A DNA stretch of 64,000 nt, taken from Paracoccus sp. SCSIO 75233 (lineage in GTDB: Bacteria > Pseudomonadota > Alphaproteobacteria > Rhodobacterales > Rhodobacteraceae). A program made the position numbers and the translations under genes. The DNA lies in NCBI RefSeq assembly GCF_027912675.1, contig NZ_CP115757.1:3004501-3068500 (forward strand). Reading direction: 5' to 3'. Below the pieces are notes generated by a model. That model ran no database searches, was not told where the DNA came from, and saw only the letters and a program-made list of their open reading frames with translations. Below, piece by piece: positions 17,297 to 26,464 of this stretch; the stretch's first letter is position 1; each line of letters opens with the position of its first letter.

Positions 17297-18318
17297 TAGC
17301 CACCAACCTGGACGTTGCTGCGCACCACATCCATAATCTCGGACCCGAAGGTTTCCTCGGCTTCCGGCCAGACCTGCTCATGGACGATCTTAGCCCAACC
17401 GGCGAGCTCTTCATCGGTCGGCTGGATATACTCCATGCCACCGTCCTGGGCGGCCTGAATCCACTCCGCATCAAAGGCCTGGGCGCTTTCATACCGCTGG
17501 TCGATGACTTCGCGTGCTGCTGACGCGACAATGTTCTGGTCTTCCTCGTCGAGCGCATTCCAGCTGTCCAAGCTCATCATCAGAGAGGAATAGGAAAAAT
17601 TGTGCCGGGTGTGGACGTAATAGTCCAACTGATCGCCGAAATACTCATAATCCCAGTAGATGATGTTGCCGGCATCGCCCGCGACCACGCCCGTCTGGAT
17701 CGAGGTGTAGACTTCGTTCCAGTCGATCGGGACCGCCTGATACCCCATGGCTTTCAGCGTCTGCGGGTTCGGGAAGGTCGGGATAGCCCGGACCTTGAGG
17801 TTGAGCGCCTGCGCATCCTCGTAATTGGTTGCGTAGGACCCCTTTGTGGCGATCCCGCCGAAACCATCGGGATAGACGCCGAAAAATTTCACCCCGACCT
17901 CTTCAAGGATCGGTTCGACGATCTGCTGCATCCAGCCATCGGGCGAATAGGCGGTTTTTGCCTGGTCCCAGTCCGTGATCAGATAGGGCAATGACATGAC
18001 GCCAACCCGTTCATCGTAAGAGCTTTGCGGAAGCTCCAGCACCATGTCGATATTGCCACGGACCATCTGGTCAAAAACTTCCTGCTGGCCGCCCAATTCG
18101 CCCTGAAAGAAGGTTTCACCGGTCATCCGCCCATCAGAAAGCTCGGACATCCGATCGGCCCACATCTGGATCGACATACCCTGCGGCGAGCTTGCATCGC
18201 CCGATGTGCTGACCATCCGGAAGGTCACGGCTTCATCGCTTGCCTGCACCGCTACGGGCATAGCAGCGATAAGTGCACCTATAGCGGCGGTTATCAGTTT
18301 CCGATTTATAGTGACCAT
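17296..18318 (-). CDS. dctP: TRAP transporter solute-binding protein (DctP)
   Basis: A 340-residue periplasmic binding protein with a signal peptide (KLITAAIGALIAAMPVAVQA). The fold features GKFFGVYPDGFGG-like and LKVRAIPTFPNPQTLKAMG correspond to the substrate-contacting Arg region of DctP proteins (Arg in KVR-AIPTF). It is the first gene of a dctPQM-flavin oxidoreductase operon, with GGGAGGAAC before the ATG. The ligand is unknown; the linked demethylase-like enzyme hints at a methylated amine or betaine carboxylate. Confidence 0.9.
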   Translation of the reverse strand: MVTINRKLITAAIGALIAAMPVAVQASDEAVTFRMVSTSGDASSPQGMSIQMWADRMSELSDGRMTGETFFQGELGGQQEVFDQMVRGNIDMVLELPQSSYDERVGVMSLPYLITDWDQAKTAYSPDGWMQQIVEPILEEVGVKFFGVYPDGFGGIATKGSYATNYEDAQALNLKVRAIPTFPNPQTLKAMGYQAVPIDWNEVYTSIQTGVVAGDAGNIIYWDYEYFGDQLDYYVHTRHNFSYSSLMMSLDSWNALDEEDQNIVASAAREVIDQRYESAQAFDAEWIQAAQDGGMEYIQPTDEELAGWAKIVHEQVWPEAEETFGSEIMDVVRSNVQVGG

Positions 18319-18548
18319 GTGTTCCTCCCTGAACTGGCGGTCTTGCTAGCTCTGCGATCAATCTCTGTTTTTTGTCGACGATCAGGCCTAAGCATTCGGC
18401 AGAAGTTGCCAGCCAAGTATGGTCAGGCTACAACCCCCGCGACGAAGGCCCGTCGTTCGTTGATTTCAGTTGGTCGCTGGAAATCCATGCTGTACGAGAG
18501 AAATCTCACATTCAAACGGCAATATCTTAGGGCCCCCCTTAGAAATTT

Positions 18549-19532
18549 TTATGGGAGATTTGCATGGTCCCTAAACCACTGCAAAATCCCATCTATAGCG
18601 GGATCCTCTCGATTCTCCGGCGCACACAGAAAATGATACCCGAACGGGCCTCTGCGCGGTTTGAACGGCAAAACCACCAGATCACCCCGATCGATCCAAT
18701 GTTGAGCGATCACGTTCCGCACGACCCCGATCCCGCCCGTCGCGATGATGGCCTGCGATGTCGTGCTTGCATCGCTGAAATAGTGCCCCGGTTCGAATTC
18801 CTCGGGGATGCCGCCATTATCCTCGATCAGCCGTCGCCAGTCGTTCTGTGCCGTGTCATGCTGAAACGGTAGCCCGACAAGATCGGAGATGTTTGGCGTC
18901 TCCAGCAGGTCCTGAGGCAGACTTGCCGCGCCGACCAAGATGAATTCCTCGCCGAAGAGCAGCTCTTCATAGACGCCTTGAGTTCCGCCCGGTCCCCAGC
19001 GAATCGCGATATCGGTCGCGCCGCGTCCAAGCTCTGCTAAAGCCACCGACGCAACCACGATCAGGTCGATATTAGGGTTTTTCCGGGTAAAGTCGCCGAT
19101 CCGAGACGCAAACCAGGTTGATGCAAATGACGGAAGCAGGCTGAGCGCAACAGACACACGGTTTTCCCCCGAGATCAACGCATGAACGCTGTTGCTCAAA
19201 TGATCGAGAACCATTTCAACGTCTTTGGCAAGCGCTTGCCCGGCTGCGGTAACGATCAGTCTGTTGTTTTTCCGGATGAAGAGATCGAGACCAAGGCGCT
19301 GTTCAAGCAATTTGACCTGCTGACTGACCGCCGACTGCGTCAGGTTCAGTTCTTCAGCAGCGCGCGTAAAACTTAAATGCCGAGCCGCTGTTTCGAAGGC
19401 CACAAGCGTTTGCATCGGCGGCAACTCGTCGTGAGAATAGCGCCTCAGATTGTCGGGCATCTCCAGGCGCGAGAGGCGATCCGTATCCAGTGTGTCCAAT
19501 TGTCTGGCGCGTAATGAGCGCTTCATCGGCAT
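18549..19532 (-). CDS. LysR-family regulator, GcvA-like
   Basis: A protein of up to 327 residues. The winged helix is at about 38-98 (LPPMQTLVAFETAARHLSFT, LNLTQSAVSQQVKLLEQRLG), followed by a periplasmic-binding-like effector domain. The LPPMQTLVAFE start is characteristic of the GcvA/AmpR branch. Met1, Met3 and Met25 are all possible starts. It lies upstream of dctPQM on the same strand and is the natural candidate for its control. Confidence 0.88.
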   Translation of the reverse strand: MPMKRSLRARQLDTLDTDRLSRLEMPDNLRRYSHDELPPMQTLVAFETAARHLSFTRAAEELNLTQSAVSQQVKLLEQRLGLDLFIRKNNRLIVTAAGQALAKDVEMVLDHLSNSVHALISGENRVSVALSLLPSFASTWFASRIGDFTRKNPNIDLIVVASVALAELGRGATDIAIRWGPGGTQGVYEELLFGEEFILVGAASLPQDLLETPNISDLVGLPFQHDTAQNDWRRLIEDNGGIPEEFEPGHYFSDASTTSQAIIATGGIGVVRNVIAQHWIDRGDLVVLPFKPRRGPFGYHFLCAPENREDPAIDGILQWFRDHANLP

Positions 19533-19782
19533 CCTTCCAGATCAGGTCAGTGTGTCAGTATGCTCCGTTTCGGCAGGACTGTATCGAATTTTCGAGCCAT
19601 GATTTTAGGGCCAGCATACACGTCAATGCTTCGCGGCGGAGCAAGATCCGGCGAAAGCTCAACATAATTTCAGTTCGCTAGTCGTCGTCCCCGAAAGGTC
19701 CGGGGTGTCAGTTATCCGCGCCGGTACAGTTCGTTAATCTGATCGGGTTCAGCCATAGCTACAACGATGCGCAGACAGGCAA

Positions 19783-21000
19783 TCAGATCACAGCTTCTTC
19801 GAGGAACGGTTCGTTGCTGGGGATGCGTTCGTATCTGAACGGGGTTAGGTCCAACGTCTGGAAAGCGCCATCCACGATAAGCTCAGCAACCGCGCGGCCA
19901 ACTGCGGGGGATTGCTGCAGGCCGTGACCGGAAAAGCCATTGGCGAACATGAAATTGGTGACCTCGGGATGGAAGCCCACAATGCCGTTATGATCCAGCA
20001 TGTTGTATTCGTAGTGACCTGTCCAGCATTGCTTGACCCTCAGCGCGTCGAAGTCAGGGATCCTGTGCCAGAGCGCGGGCCAGATGCGGTCCTCGAATTC
20101 CTCATGGCGGATGACGAAATCATCATAGTCGGCCGGTCCGTTGTCCAATGGCGTATTGCCGGTCAGGAACAACTCGCCCTCGGGCCGGACGAAAGTGCCT
20201 GACAGGTCGATAACATTCGGCATCCGGCCGGGGATCGGGGTCTCGCTGGCGAACACGAAGCTGTAGCGTTTATGCGGTGCTACCGGGATCGTCAGCCCGG
20301 CCATGTCGCAGATCTGCTGCGCCCGCGGGCCGGCGGCGTTTACCAGAGTGCCGCACCGGACCGTCTCGCCGGTTGCCAGATGAACCGTCGTGACCCGGTC
20401 TTCCTCGACCTCAAGACCGATGACCGCATTGTCGATATATTCCATGCCGCTGCAACGCGCCGCACGGCGCAGACCGTTCAGCATCCCCATGGAGTCGAAC
20501 CAGCCCTCATCCCGCGACCCCCAGGCCCCGCCGCCGAGATCCTCGACATTCAGCCACGGGAAGCGGTCCTTAAGCGGACCCGGCTCCAAGAACACGGTAT
20601 GCGCCCCAAGGCTGCGCTGCAATTCGACCCGGTCCCGCGCGGCGTCCACCCCTTCGGGCGAGACGCAATAGAGATAACCGTGTTCGCGGAGCCCCAGATC
20701 GGGTGGCGCTTCGTTGGGATAATAGGGTGCCATACGCTCGACAAAGCTGCGGATGAATTCGATACCGAACTGACTGATTTTGATATTGATCGGATTTGAA
20801 TATTGTTGGCGGATGGCGCTTGTTGATAGCGCGGTCGAGGAAAACTCATAGCTGCTGTCTCGTTCGACGACCAGGACCGAAGCGCTTGAGCCAAGCTTCT
20901 GGCTCAGCCAATAGGCCGTGGACGACCCGATGACCGCACCACCTACGATAACGATGTCATAGGAATCGGATTTTGGCGGTTTGTATGCTGGTATCGACAT
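19783..21000 (-). CDS. FAD-dependent amine/amino-acid oxidoreductase (DAO family)
   Basis: A 405-residue protein with an N-terminal FAD motif (DIVIVGGAVIGSSTAYWLSQ), the DAO fold and a C-terminal second FAD contact (NFMFANGFSGHGLQQSPAVG). This pattern fits FOXRED1-, sarcosine-oxidase- and dimethylglycine-oxidase-like enzymes, which oxidise the C-N bond of secondary or tertiary amino acids. The substrate is not determinable. Its start overlaps the stop of the aldolase gene (TAATG), so the two are co-translated. Confidence 0.85.
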   Translation of the reverse strand: MSIPAYKPPKSDSYDIVIVGGAVIGSSTAYWLSQKLGSSASVLVVERDSSYEFSSTALSTSAIRQQYSNPINIKISQFGIEFIRSFVERMAPYYPNEAPPDLGLREHGYLYCVSPEGVDAARDRVELQRSLGAHTVFLEPGPLKDRFPWLNVEDLGGGAWGSRDEGWFDSMGMLNGLRRAARCSGMEYIDNAVIGLEVEEDRVTTVHLATGETVRCGTLVNAAGPRAQQICDMAGLTIPVAPHKRYSFVFASETPIPGRMPNVIDLSGTFVRPEGELFLTGNTPLDNGPADYDDFVIRHEEFEDRIWPALWHRIPDFDALRVKQCWTGHYEYNMLDHNGIVGFHPEVTNFMFANGFSGHGLQQSPAVGRAVAELIVDGAFQTLDLTPFRYERIPSNEPFLEEAVI

Positions 21001-21779
21001 TACGCACCCTGCGATTTGAAGGATGCGACCAGATTGTCAGCACCTCGCGCGAGCAGCCCAAGGTCAGAGCCGACCGCGACCATCGTGAAACCGTCAGCCA
21101 GGTAACGATCAGCATCGGCCTTGAGGGGCGCGAGAATACCCGCTGGTTTCCCGGCATTCTTCGCCGCGCTTAGCACCGAGGCGATTGCCTCCTGGACGTG
21201 GTCGGCATTTGGATTGCCCATAGCACCGAGATTTGTTGACAGGTCACCCGGTCCGACGAAAAGCGCGTCAACACCATCCGTCGAGGCGATTTCTGCGGCA
21301 TTGGCAACGCCTTTTTCGCACTCGATCTGGGCCGCCAAGAATTGAGTGTTTCGGGCGTTTTTGTGATAGTCCTTGATCCGGCCGAATTGGTTCGCTCGAT
21401 GCCCTACCGAAAACCCTCTGATTCCGCCGAACGGGGCGTATCTCATCGAGGAAACAATCGCCTCTGCCTGATCTGCCGAACGGACATTGGGAATCATCAG
21501 GCTGCGGGCGCCGCCATCCATGAACTGTTTGATCAGGTGCGGGTCATCCGACGGCAAGCGGACAACAGCTTCGCAAGGGAAGGCCGCCGCCACCTGAAGC
21601 TGCAAGACGACACTGCGCAAATCGTTCGGGCTATGTTCGGCGTCGATCAGCAACCAGTCGACACCGGAGCCAGCGATGACTTCGGTCGTCAGCGCTTCGG
21701 CGAGAGAGCACCATAGTCCGATGCTGCTGCTGCCGCGGTTCAGCGACTCCTTCAGAGCATTTTTGCGCTCTTGTGACAT
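21000..21779 (-). CDS. HpcH/HpaI-family class II aldolase
   Basis: A 259-residue TIM-barrel aldolase. Seen are GLWCSLAEALTTEVIAGSG, the DWLLIDAEHSPND motif with metal/pyruvate-site residues, GGARSLMIPNV, FLAAQIECEKGVANAAEIAS and DALFVGPGDLSTNLG. Family members cleave 2-oxo-4-hydroxy acids to pyruvate and an aldehyde. AGGTGA precedes the ATG. It is coupled to the downstream FAD oxidoreductase. Confidence 0.88.
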   Translation of the reverse strand: MSQERKNALKESLNRGSSSIGLWCSLAEALTTEVIAGSGVDWLLIDAEHSPNDLRSVVLQLQVAAAFPCEAVVRLPSDDPHLIKQFMDGGARSLMIPNVRSADQAEAIVSSMRYAPFGGIRGFSVGHRANQFGRIKDYHKNARNTQFLAAQIECEKGVANAAEIASTDGVDALFVGPGDLSTNLGAMGNPNADHVQEAIASVLSAAKNAGKPAGILAPLKADADRYLADGFTMVAVGSDLGLLARGADNLVASFKSQGA

Positions 21780-21878
21780 CTTTTCACCTCATCAAGAGAA
21801 TTTGTATGTTGTATGATGTATTATCACATACGATAGTACTCGTATGAACCGAGTCGCAATTGGAAAATGGAGGACGCA
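21780..21878. promoter_or_regulatory. Divergent promoter region with GTATG/CATAC repeats
   Basis: Between the divergent aldolase and GarR-like genes lies an AT-rich stretch with repeated GTATG and CATAC units (about 21803-21850). One inverted pair is TTGTATG at about 21810 and CATACGA at about 21828. GntR/FCD regulators bind such sites, and one is encoded at 24773. The link is inference. Confidence 0.4.
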
Positions 21879-22766
21879 GTGAAAATCGGCTTTATCGGCC
21901 TCGGCGTTATGGGTGCGCCAATGGCCCGAAACCTTGTTGCTGCCGGGCATCAACTCGTCACGACATTGAACCGTTCTCCCTTGCCGGAGCACCTATCGGC
22001 TGAGGTGTTGGACAGTGCGGCTGATGTCGCACGGGCTAGCGAGATCATTATCACCATGCTGCCCGACACCCCTGATGTGGAGCGGGTTATGCTGGGTAAG
22101 GGTGGGGTCGTCGAAGGCGTGCAGAGCTCCGCGCTTGTGATCGATATGAGCTCAATCAGCCCTATTGCGACAGAAGACTTCGCGAGGGCCATCCGCGAAA
22201 AAGGTGCGGGTTATGTGGATGCCCCGGTTTCGGGCGGCGAGGTCGGGGCTAAGGCTGCTAGCCTCACCATTATGGCGGGCGGACCCGAGGAAGATTTTCA
22301 GCGGGCGCTGCCGATATTGCGGTTGATGGGCAAGAACATCACGCTGGTCGGCACGGCAAACGGGGCTGGCCAGACCTGCAAGATTGCGAACCAGATCATC
22401 GTCGCGCTGAATATCGAAGCCGTCTCCGAGGCGCTTGTCTTTGCTGCGAAGGCAGGGTGCGATCCGGCGAAAGTGCGTGAGGCGCTGCTCGGCGGCTTCG
22501 CCTCTTCGCGCGTGCTGGAGGTGCATGGAGAGCGCATGATCTCACGCAGCTTCGCGCCCGGGTTTCGCATCGAATTGCATCAGAAGGATTTGGGCCTTGC
22601 TCTGGACAGCGCGCGAAAACTTGGCGTCGCGCTGCCGAATACCGCCACGACGCAAGAGTTGTTGAACGCCTGCGCGGCCCGAGGCGGTGCCGGGAAAGAC
22701 CATTCGGCGATGGTCGAGGCATTGGAACTGCTGGCGAACAACCCGATCAACAAGGACAACGCGTGA
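21879..22766 (+). CDS. 3-hydroxyisobutyrate / tartronate-semialdehyde reductase family dehydrogenase
   Basis: A protein of about 295 residues with N-terminal Rossmann motif KIGFIGLGVMGAPMARNL, the substrate motif DAPVSGGEVGA and the catalytic Lys in GQTCKIANQI. I chose GTG 21879 because TGGAGGA lies 5-7 bp upstream and family members begin at MKIGFIG; an ATG at 21867 overlaps that ribosome-binding site. The enzyme should oxidise or reduce a beta-hydroxy acid with NAD(P). It leads an operon with an AroE-like protein, an SDR and RidA. Confidence 0.88.
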   Translation: MKIGFIGLGVMGAPMARNLVAAGHQLVTTLNRSPLPEHLSAEVLDSAADVARASEIIITMLPDTPDVERVMLGKGGVVEGVQSSALVIDMSSISPIATEDFARAIREKGAGYVDAPVSGGEVGAKAASLTIMAGGPEEDFQRALPILRLMGKNITLVGTANGAGQTCKIANQIIVALNIEAVSEALVFAAKAGCDPAKVREALLGGFASSRVLEVHGERMISRSFAPGFRIELHQKDLGLALDSARKLGVALPNTATTQELLNACAARGGAGKDHSAMVEALELLANNPINKDNA

Positions 22767-23578
22767 TGCGCGGGACAGGGAAAGCCGATATTTTCGTCAT
22801 GCTCGCGCATCCGGTCGGTCACGCAAAGAGCCCCGGCATCTTCAACGAGATTTTTGAAGAGAAGGGGCTTGATAGCCTGATGGTCCCCCTTAGCTGCGCG
22901 CCTAAGGATTTCGATATCTTCTGGGCTGGGCTGAATGCGGCTGAAAATATCCGTGGCGTCATCGTCTCGGTCCCATTTAAGGCAGCGGTGTATGAGAAAT
23001 GCACGGGCGGTCATGATCGCGCCGTCCGGGTGCGCAGTGCGAACTCTGTCCGGCGCAATCCGGATGGCAGCTGGTATGCGGATAATTTCGACGGCGTCGG
23101 CTTTATCGATGCGCTGAAGGCGGGCGGTCACCAGATCGCTGGCCGGAAGGTTCTGCAGGTCGGGGCAGGGGGAGCGGGCGCGTCGCTGGCCTATTGTCTG
23201 GCCGAAGCCGGGGCGTCGCGAATTCGTCTCAGCGATGTTGACGTGGCGCGGGCGACCACGCTGGCGGGGCTGGTCTCCAAGACCTTCCCGGACTGTGAGA
23301 TTGAGGTGGGTACAGCTGATCCGACTGGCGCAGAACTGGTCGTGAATGCGACGCCGATGGGTCTGAAGGCGTCCGACCCGTTGCCGCTGGACGTGGCGGC
23401 GCTGACACCCGACATGACTGTCGTCGATATTATCATGGAACCGGCAGAGACGCCGCTGCTGCGCGAGGCCAAGCGGATCGGTTGTCGCATTCAGCCGGGC
23501 CGACCGATGATGGATTATCAGGTGGAGGCGATGGCTGCATTCTTTGACATAGAGCGTAAGGATCGCAGCCATGACTGA
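22766..23578 (+). CDS. Shikimate-dehydrogenase-like protein (AroE/YdiB superfamily)
   Basis: A 270-residue protein with the AroE fold: HPVGHAKSPGIFNEIF, VIVSVPFKAAVYEKC with the catalytic Lys, ADNFDGVGFIDAL in place of NTDxxG, the dinucleotide motif LQVGAGGAGASLAY and VVNATPMGLKASDPL. The substrate-site motifs deviate from true AroE, so it is probably a catabolic quinate/shikimate-like or other hydroxy-acid dehydrogenase. Its ATG overlaps the upstream TGA. GTG 22763 is an alternative start. Confidence 0.82.
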   Translation: MRGTGKADIFVMLAHPVGHAKSPGIFNEIFEEKGLDSLMVPLSCAPKDFDIFWAGLNAAENIRGVIVSVPFKAAVYEKCTGGHDRAVRVRSANSVRRNPDGSWYADNFDGVGFIDALKAGGHQIAGRKVLQVGAGGAGASLAYCLAEAGASRIRLSDVDVARATTLAGLVSKTFPDCEIEVGTADPTGAELVVNATPMGLKASDPLPLDVAALTPDMTVVDIIMEPAETPLLREAKRIGCRIQPGRPMMDYQVEAMAAFFDIERKDRSHD

Positions 23579-24365
23579 ACTCGGCACCGCCGTCATCATC
23601 GGAGGGACCTCGGGCATCGGAAAGGCCATCGCCATTCGCTTCGCGGCTACAGGTGCGCAGGTCGTTATCGCTGGCCGCGACGCCACACGGGGCGAGGATG
23701 TGGCCCGGCAGTGTCAGGACAGCGGCGCATCCGAGGCGGCGTTCTTGCCCGTGGATGTTGGCGATCCGGCTTCTCTTGAAAACCTGGCCGACACTGTGGC
23801 GCAATCATTCGGGCCGCCCGACATTCTGGTAAATTGTGCGGGTATCCTGCAAAGCGGCAAGCGGGTGCTGGATCAGGATCTGGACGAGGATGAGCAGCTT
23901 TGGCGGATCAACTATCGCGGCACGCTGATCGGTTGTCAGGTCTTTGGGCGGTTGATGAAAAAGGCGGGCCGTGGGTCGATCCTGAATGTCGGCTCTCTCG
24001 CCTCCTTCGCGCCGCTTTCGCTGCCGGCCTATACGCCGGGCAAGCACGCGGTGATGGCGCTGACCGGGATCCTCGCGGCGGAACTTGGCCCCCACGGGAT
24101 CCGGGTGAATGCGGTGGCACCCGGCTATACGCTGTCGGATGGCCTGAAATCGCGGATCGCTGCCGGTGAGCGCGATCCCGATGCCATCATCGAAAGCACC
24201 GCATTGCGGAAATTCGTGGCCCCCGAAGATGTGGCCGAAGCGGCGCTGTTTCTTTGTTCCGACCGCGCGGCCTCTATCACCGGTGTGACCCTGCCGGTCG
24301 ATGCGGGCTGGCTGACCCAGGCGCCTTACGCCCATTACCTTCGCGGAAATCCCATAAAGGACTGA
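23571..24365 (+). CDS. Short-chain dehydrogenase/reductase
   Basis: A 264-residue classical SDR: GGTSGIGKAIA cofactor loop, DILVNCAGIL, Ser in ILNVGSLASFAPLS and the YTPGK catalytic pair, ending TGVTLPVDAGWL. Its start overlaps the AroE-like gene by 8 bp. It probably oxidises an alcohol in the same pathway. I cannot assign a substrate. Confidence 0.88.
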   Translation: MTELGTAVIIGGTSGIGKAIAIRFAATGAQVVIAGRDATRGEDVARQCQDSGASEAAFLPVDVGDPASLENLADTVAQSFGPPDILVNCAGILQSGKRVLDQDLDEDEQLWRINYRGTLIGCQVFGRLMKKAGRGSILNVGSLASFAPLSLPAYTPGKHAVMALTGILAAELGPHGIRVNAVAPGYTLSDGLKSRIAAGERDPDAIIESTALRKFVAPEDVAEAALFLCSDRAASITGVTLPVDAGWLTQAPYAHYLRGNPIKD

Positions 24366-24371
24366 TACGAT

Positions 24372-24719
24372 ATGACCGACATCAAACGCTTCGATTTCGA
24401 TACACGCATTCACCACGGCGTCAGCCATAATGGCACACTTTACCTGACCGGACAGGTCGCTGAACCCGGGCAGTCAGCCGCCGATCAGATGCGCGAGGTT
24501 CTGGCGAAGATCGACGATCTTCTGTCCAAGGCGGGAACGGACAAGACCCGAATTCTCCATGTGCAGATGTGGCTGGACGATGTCCGCGATTTCGCTGAGG
24601 TGAACGAGGTCTGGGACGCCTGGATGCCGATGGAACACGCCCCGGCGCGATCCTCGGGGCAGGGCCGGATGGCAAAGCCCGGCATGCTGGTCGAACTGAT
24701 CGTCACGGCGGCGCTTTGA
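24372..24719 (+). CDS. RidA-family deaminase
   Basis: A 115-residue Rid/YjgF-like protein (HHGVSHNGTLYLTGQVAEPG, EVLAKIDDLLSKAGTDKTRI, GQGRMAKPGMLVELIVTAAL). The conserved Arg needed for imine hydrolysis is present in GQGRM. Family members hydrolyse reactive enamines/imines released by PLP or flavin enzymes. That fits the amine-oxidising context. It begins 6 bp after the SDR stop. Confidence 0.88.
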   Translation: MTDIKRFDFDTRIHHGVSHNGTLYLTGQVAEPGQSAADQMREVLAKIDDLLSKAGTDKTRILHVQMWLDDVRDFAEVNEVWDAWMPMEHAPARSSGQGRMAKPGMLVELIVTAAL

Positions 24720-24772
24720 CACTATAGTCACCCTGCGGCGCGAGTTCTGGTGCCGCAGAACGAAGGAAGCCG

Positions 24773-25555
24773 ATGGCAAAGCGCAAACCACTTTCGACCC
24801 TTGTCTGGGAAGGACTGTCCGAAAAAATCGCCTCGGGTGAGTTGCAGCCCGGTGCGCAGCTTCCGACAGAGGCAGAACTTTGCGCCGAATATGAGGTCAG
24901 TCGCACCGTTGTCCGAGAGGCGATTGCCCGGCTGCGTTCGGCGGGGCAGGTGATCCCGCAGCAGGGTCGCGGTATGTTCGTCAGTGAAGCGCCGTTGCAG
25001 GCGACGTTCCAGATCTCGGAAGAAGACCTGCAGACATTGGCGGAGACCATTGCGCTGCTGGAACTGCGTCTCAGCGTCGAGGTTGAAGCAGCGGGCCTTT
25101 GTGCCGAGCGCCGAACCGACGCGGAAGTGCAAGAAATCGCGACGCTGATGGAAGAGGTCGACAGCGCACATGCAGACCCCTCCGTCGTGCTGATTCACTA
25201 TGACTATGATTTCCATCTGCACATTGCGAAGGCGGCGCGAAACGGCTTTATGCTGGCGTTTCTTGAATATCTGCGTCCGCTGATCGTCCCGAGACATCAG
25301 CTTGGCCAGATCGTCACGGCTGAGCTGAAGGACAGCTACTACGCCCGTATTCATGACGAGCATCAGCGTATCGTGGCTGCGATTGCGGCTGGCGATCCCT
25401 CGGCGGCGCGCGATGCGATGCGGGGACATCTCGTCAACAGTCTGGAACGGCTGAAAGCGCTTGGTGCTGCAGTGGGTGTCGGGTCTGACCGTGCGCCTGA
25501 TCTTGAGGCCGCCCGGGCGCTGTTTGCTGGCTTTTCAAAGTCCGGAACGCGCTGA
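24773..25555 (+). CDS. GntR-family regulator with FCD domain
   Basis: A 260-residue regulator. The winged helix is at 8-72 (LPTEAELCAEYEVSRTVVRE, AIARLRSAGQVIPQQGRGMF). The FCD ligand domain runs from 85 to 235 with the usual Asp/His metal or ligand residues (YDYDFHLHIAKAARN, HDEHQRIVAAI). It closes the GarR/AroE/SDR/RidA operon and probably represses it in the absence of the substrate or an intermediate. Confidence 0.9.
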   Translation: MAKRKPLSTLVWEGLSEKIASGELQPGAQLPTEAELCAEYEVSRTVVREAIARLRSAGQVIPQQGRGMFVSEAPLQATFQISEEDLQTLAETIALLELRLSVEVEAAGLCAERRTDAEVQEIATLMEEVDSAHADPSVVLIHYDYDFHLHIAKAARNGFMLAFLEYLRPLIVPRHQLGQIVTAELKDSYYARIHDEHQRIVAAIAAGDPSAARDAMRGHLVNSLERLKALGAAVGVGSDRAPDLEAARALFAGFSKSGTR

Positions 25556-25748
25556 GGCCGCTCAAGTGCAGCTTTGCTATCAAGTGCCGGGCATGCCGCC
25601 CGATCCTCAGGCATGACTGCCCAGTTGACGTTTTTGAAAGGGATAGTCAGCGTCAATTGGAAAGAAAAACTTTCCTGTTTGTTGAAATTATTGGTTTCGC
25701 AAAACCTGTCTTGGAGAGACACTTCTAACAAGGGAACGGGAGGACATA
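25556..25748. promoter_or_regulatory. Intergenic region with two dyads
   Basis: GGAAAG-AAAAA-CTTTCC at 25659-25675 and GGTTT-CGCA-AAACC at 25693-25706 are inverted repeats upstream of the SDR pair. The first is followed by TGTTTGTT and might instead act as a weak terminator of the gntR gene. GGGAGGA precedes the ATG at 25749. Confidence 0.35.
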
Positions 25749-26462
25749 ATGGCGAACGCATTGGTTATGGGCGCGTCGAGTGGGATCGGTCTGGCCATCG
25801 CGCTGGAGCTGGCCCGCTCTGGTTATCAGGTCTACGCTGTCGGTCGTAGCCAGAAGGCATTGAATGATTTGCGCGCCAGCCATGCAAACATCACCCCGAT
25901 TCAATTGGACGTTACCGACCGGGAAGCAGCCGAGGCGGCGTTGGCGGGTCTGCAGATTGATGTGCTGGTAAACAATGCGGGCGTCATGCCGCCGCTTGGA
26001 AACTTTGCCGATATGGATATGGCCGATATCGATACGGCGCTGGAGATCAACCTCAGCGCCGCCATCGCGATGACACGTCTGGTCGTGCCGCAGATGCGGG
26101 AACGTGGGGCGGGGTATATCCTGTTCACAGGTTCTGCCGCTGCTCATGCGGTCTATCCGAATATGGCCGTCTATTCCGCGACCAAGGGCGCCATCGCCTG
26201 CTTTGCTGCGGGTCTGCGTGCGGATCTTTCACCCTTCGGCATCCGCGTCACGGAAATCGTGCCGGGCCGGGTGGAGACAGCACTTTACAGGGATATTCTC
26301 GACGATGAGGCGCGGTCTGCCATGTACTCGACCAGCAAGGCCGTTCAGCCCGAAGATGTTGCCCGCATGGTTCAGGCCGTGCTGGAACTGCCCGAATGGG
26401 CTACCGTCTCGCGCTTCGACATTGTGCCGACGCGCCCAACCCCTCCTGCGAAAAAGGTGTGA
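25749..26462 (+). CDS. Short-chain dehydrogenase/reductase
   Basis: A 237-residue SDR: MANALVMGASSGIGLAIALE, VLVNNAGVMPP, Ser in ILFTGSAAAHAVY and YSATK. The C-terminal region (VARMVQAVLELPEWATVSRF) resembles YdfG/serine-dehydrogenase-like SDRs, which oxidise 3-hydroxy acids. It is followed within 2 bp by another SDR gene. Confidence 0.88.
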   Translation: MANALVMGASSGIGLAIALELARSGYQVYAVGRSQKALNDLRASHANITPIQLDVTDREAAEAALAGLQIDVLVNNAGVMPPLGNFADMDMADIDTALEINLSAAIAMTRLVVPQMRERGAGYILFTGSAAAHAVYPNMAVYSATKGAIACFAAGLRADLSPFGIRVTEIVPGRVETALYRDILDDEARSAMYSTSKAVQPEDVARMVQAVLELPEWATVSRFDIVPTRPTPPAKKV

Positions 26463-26464
26463 TA

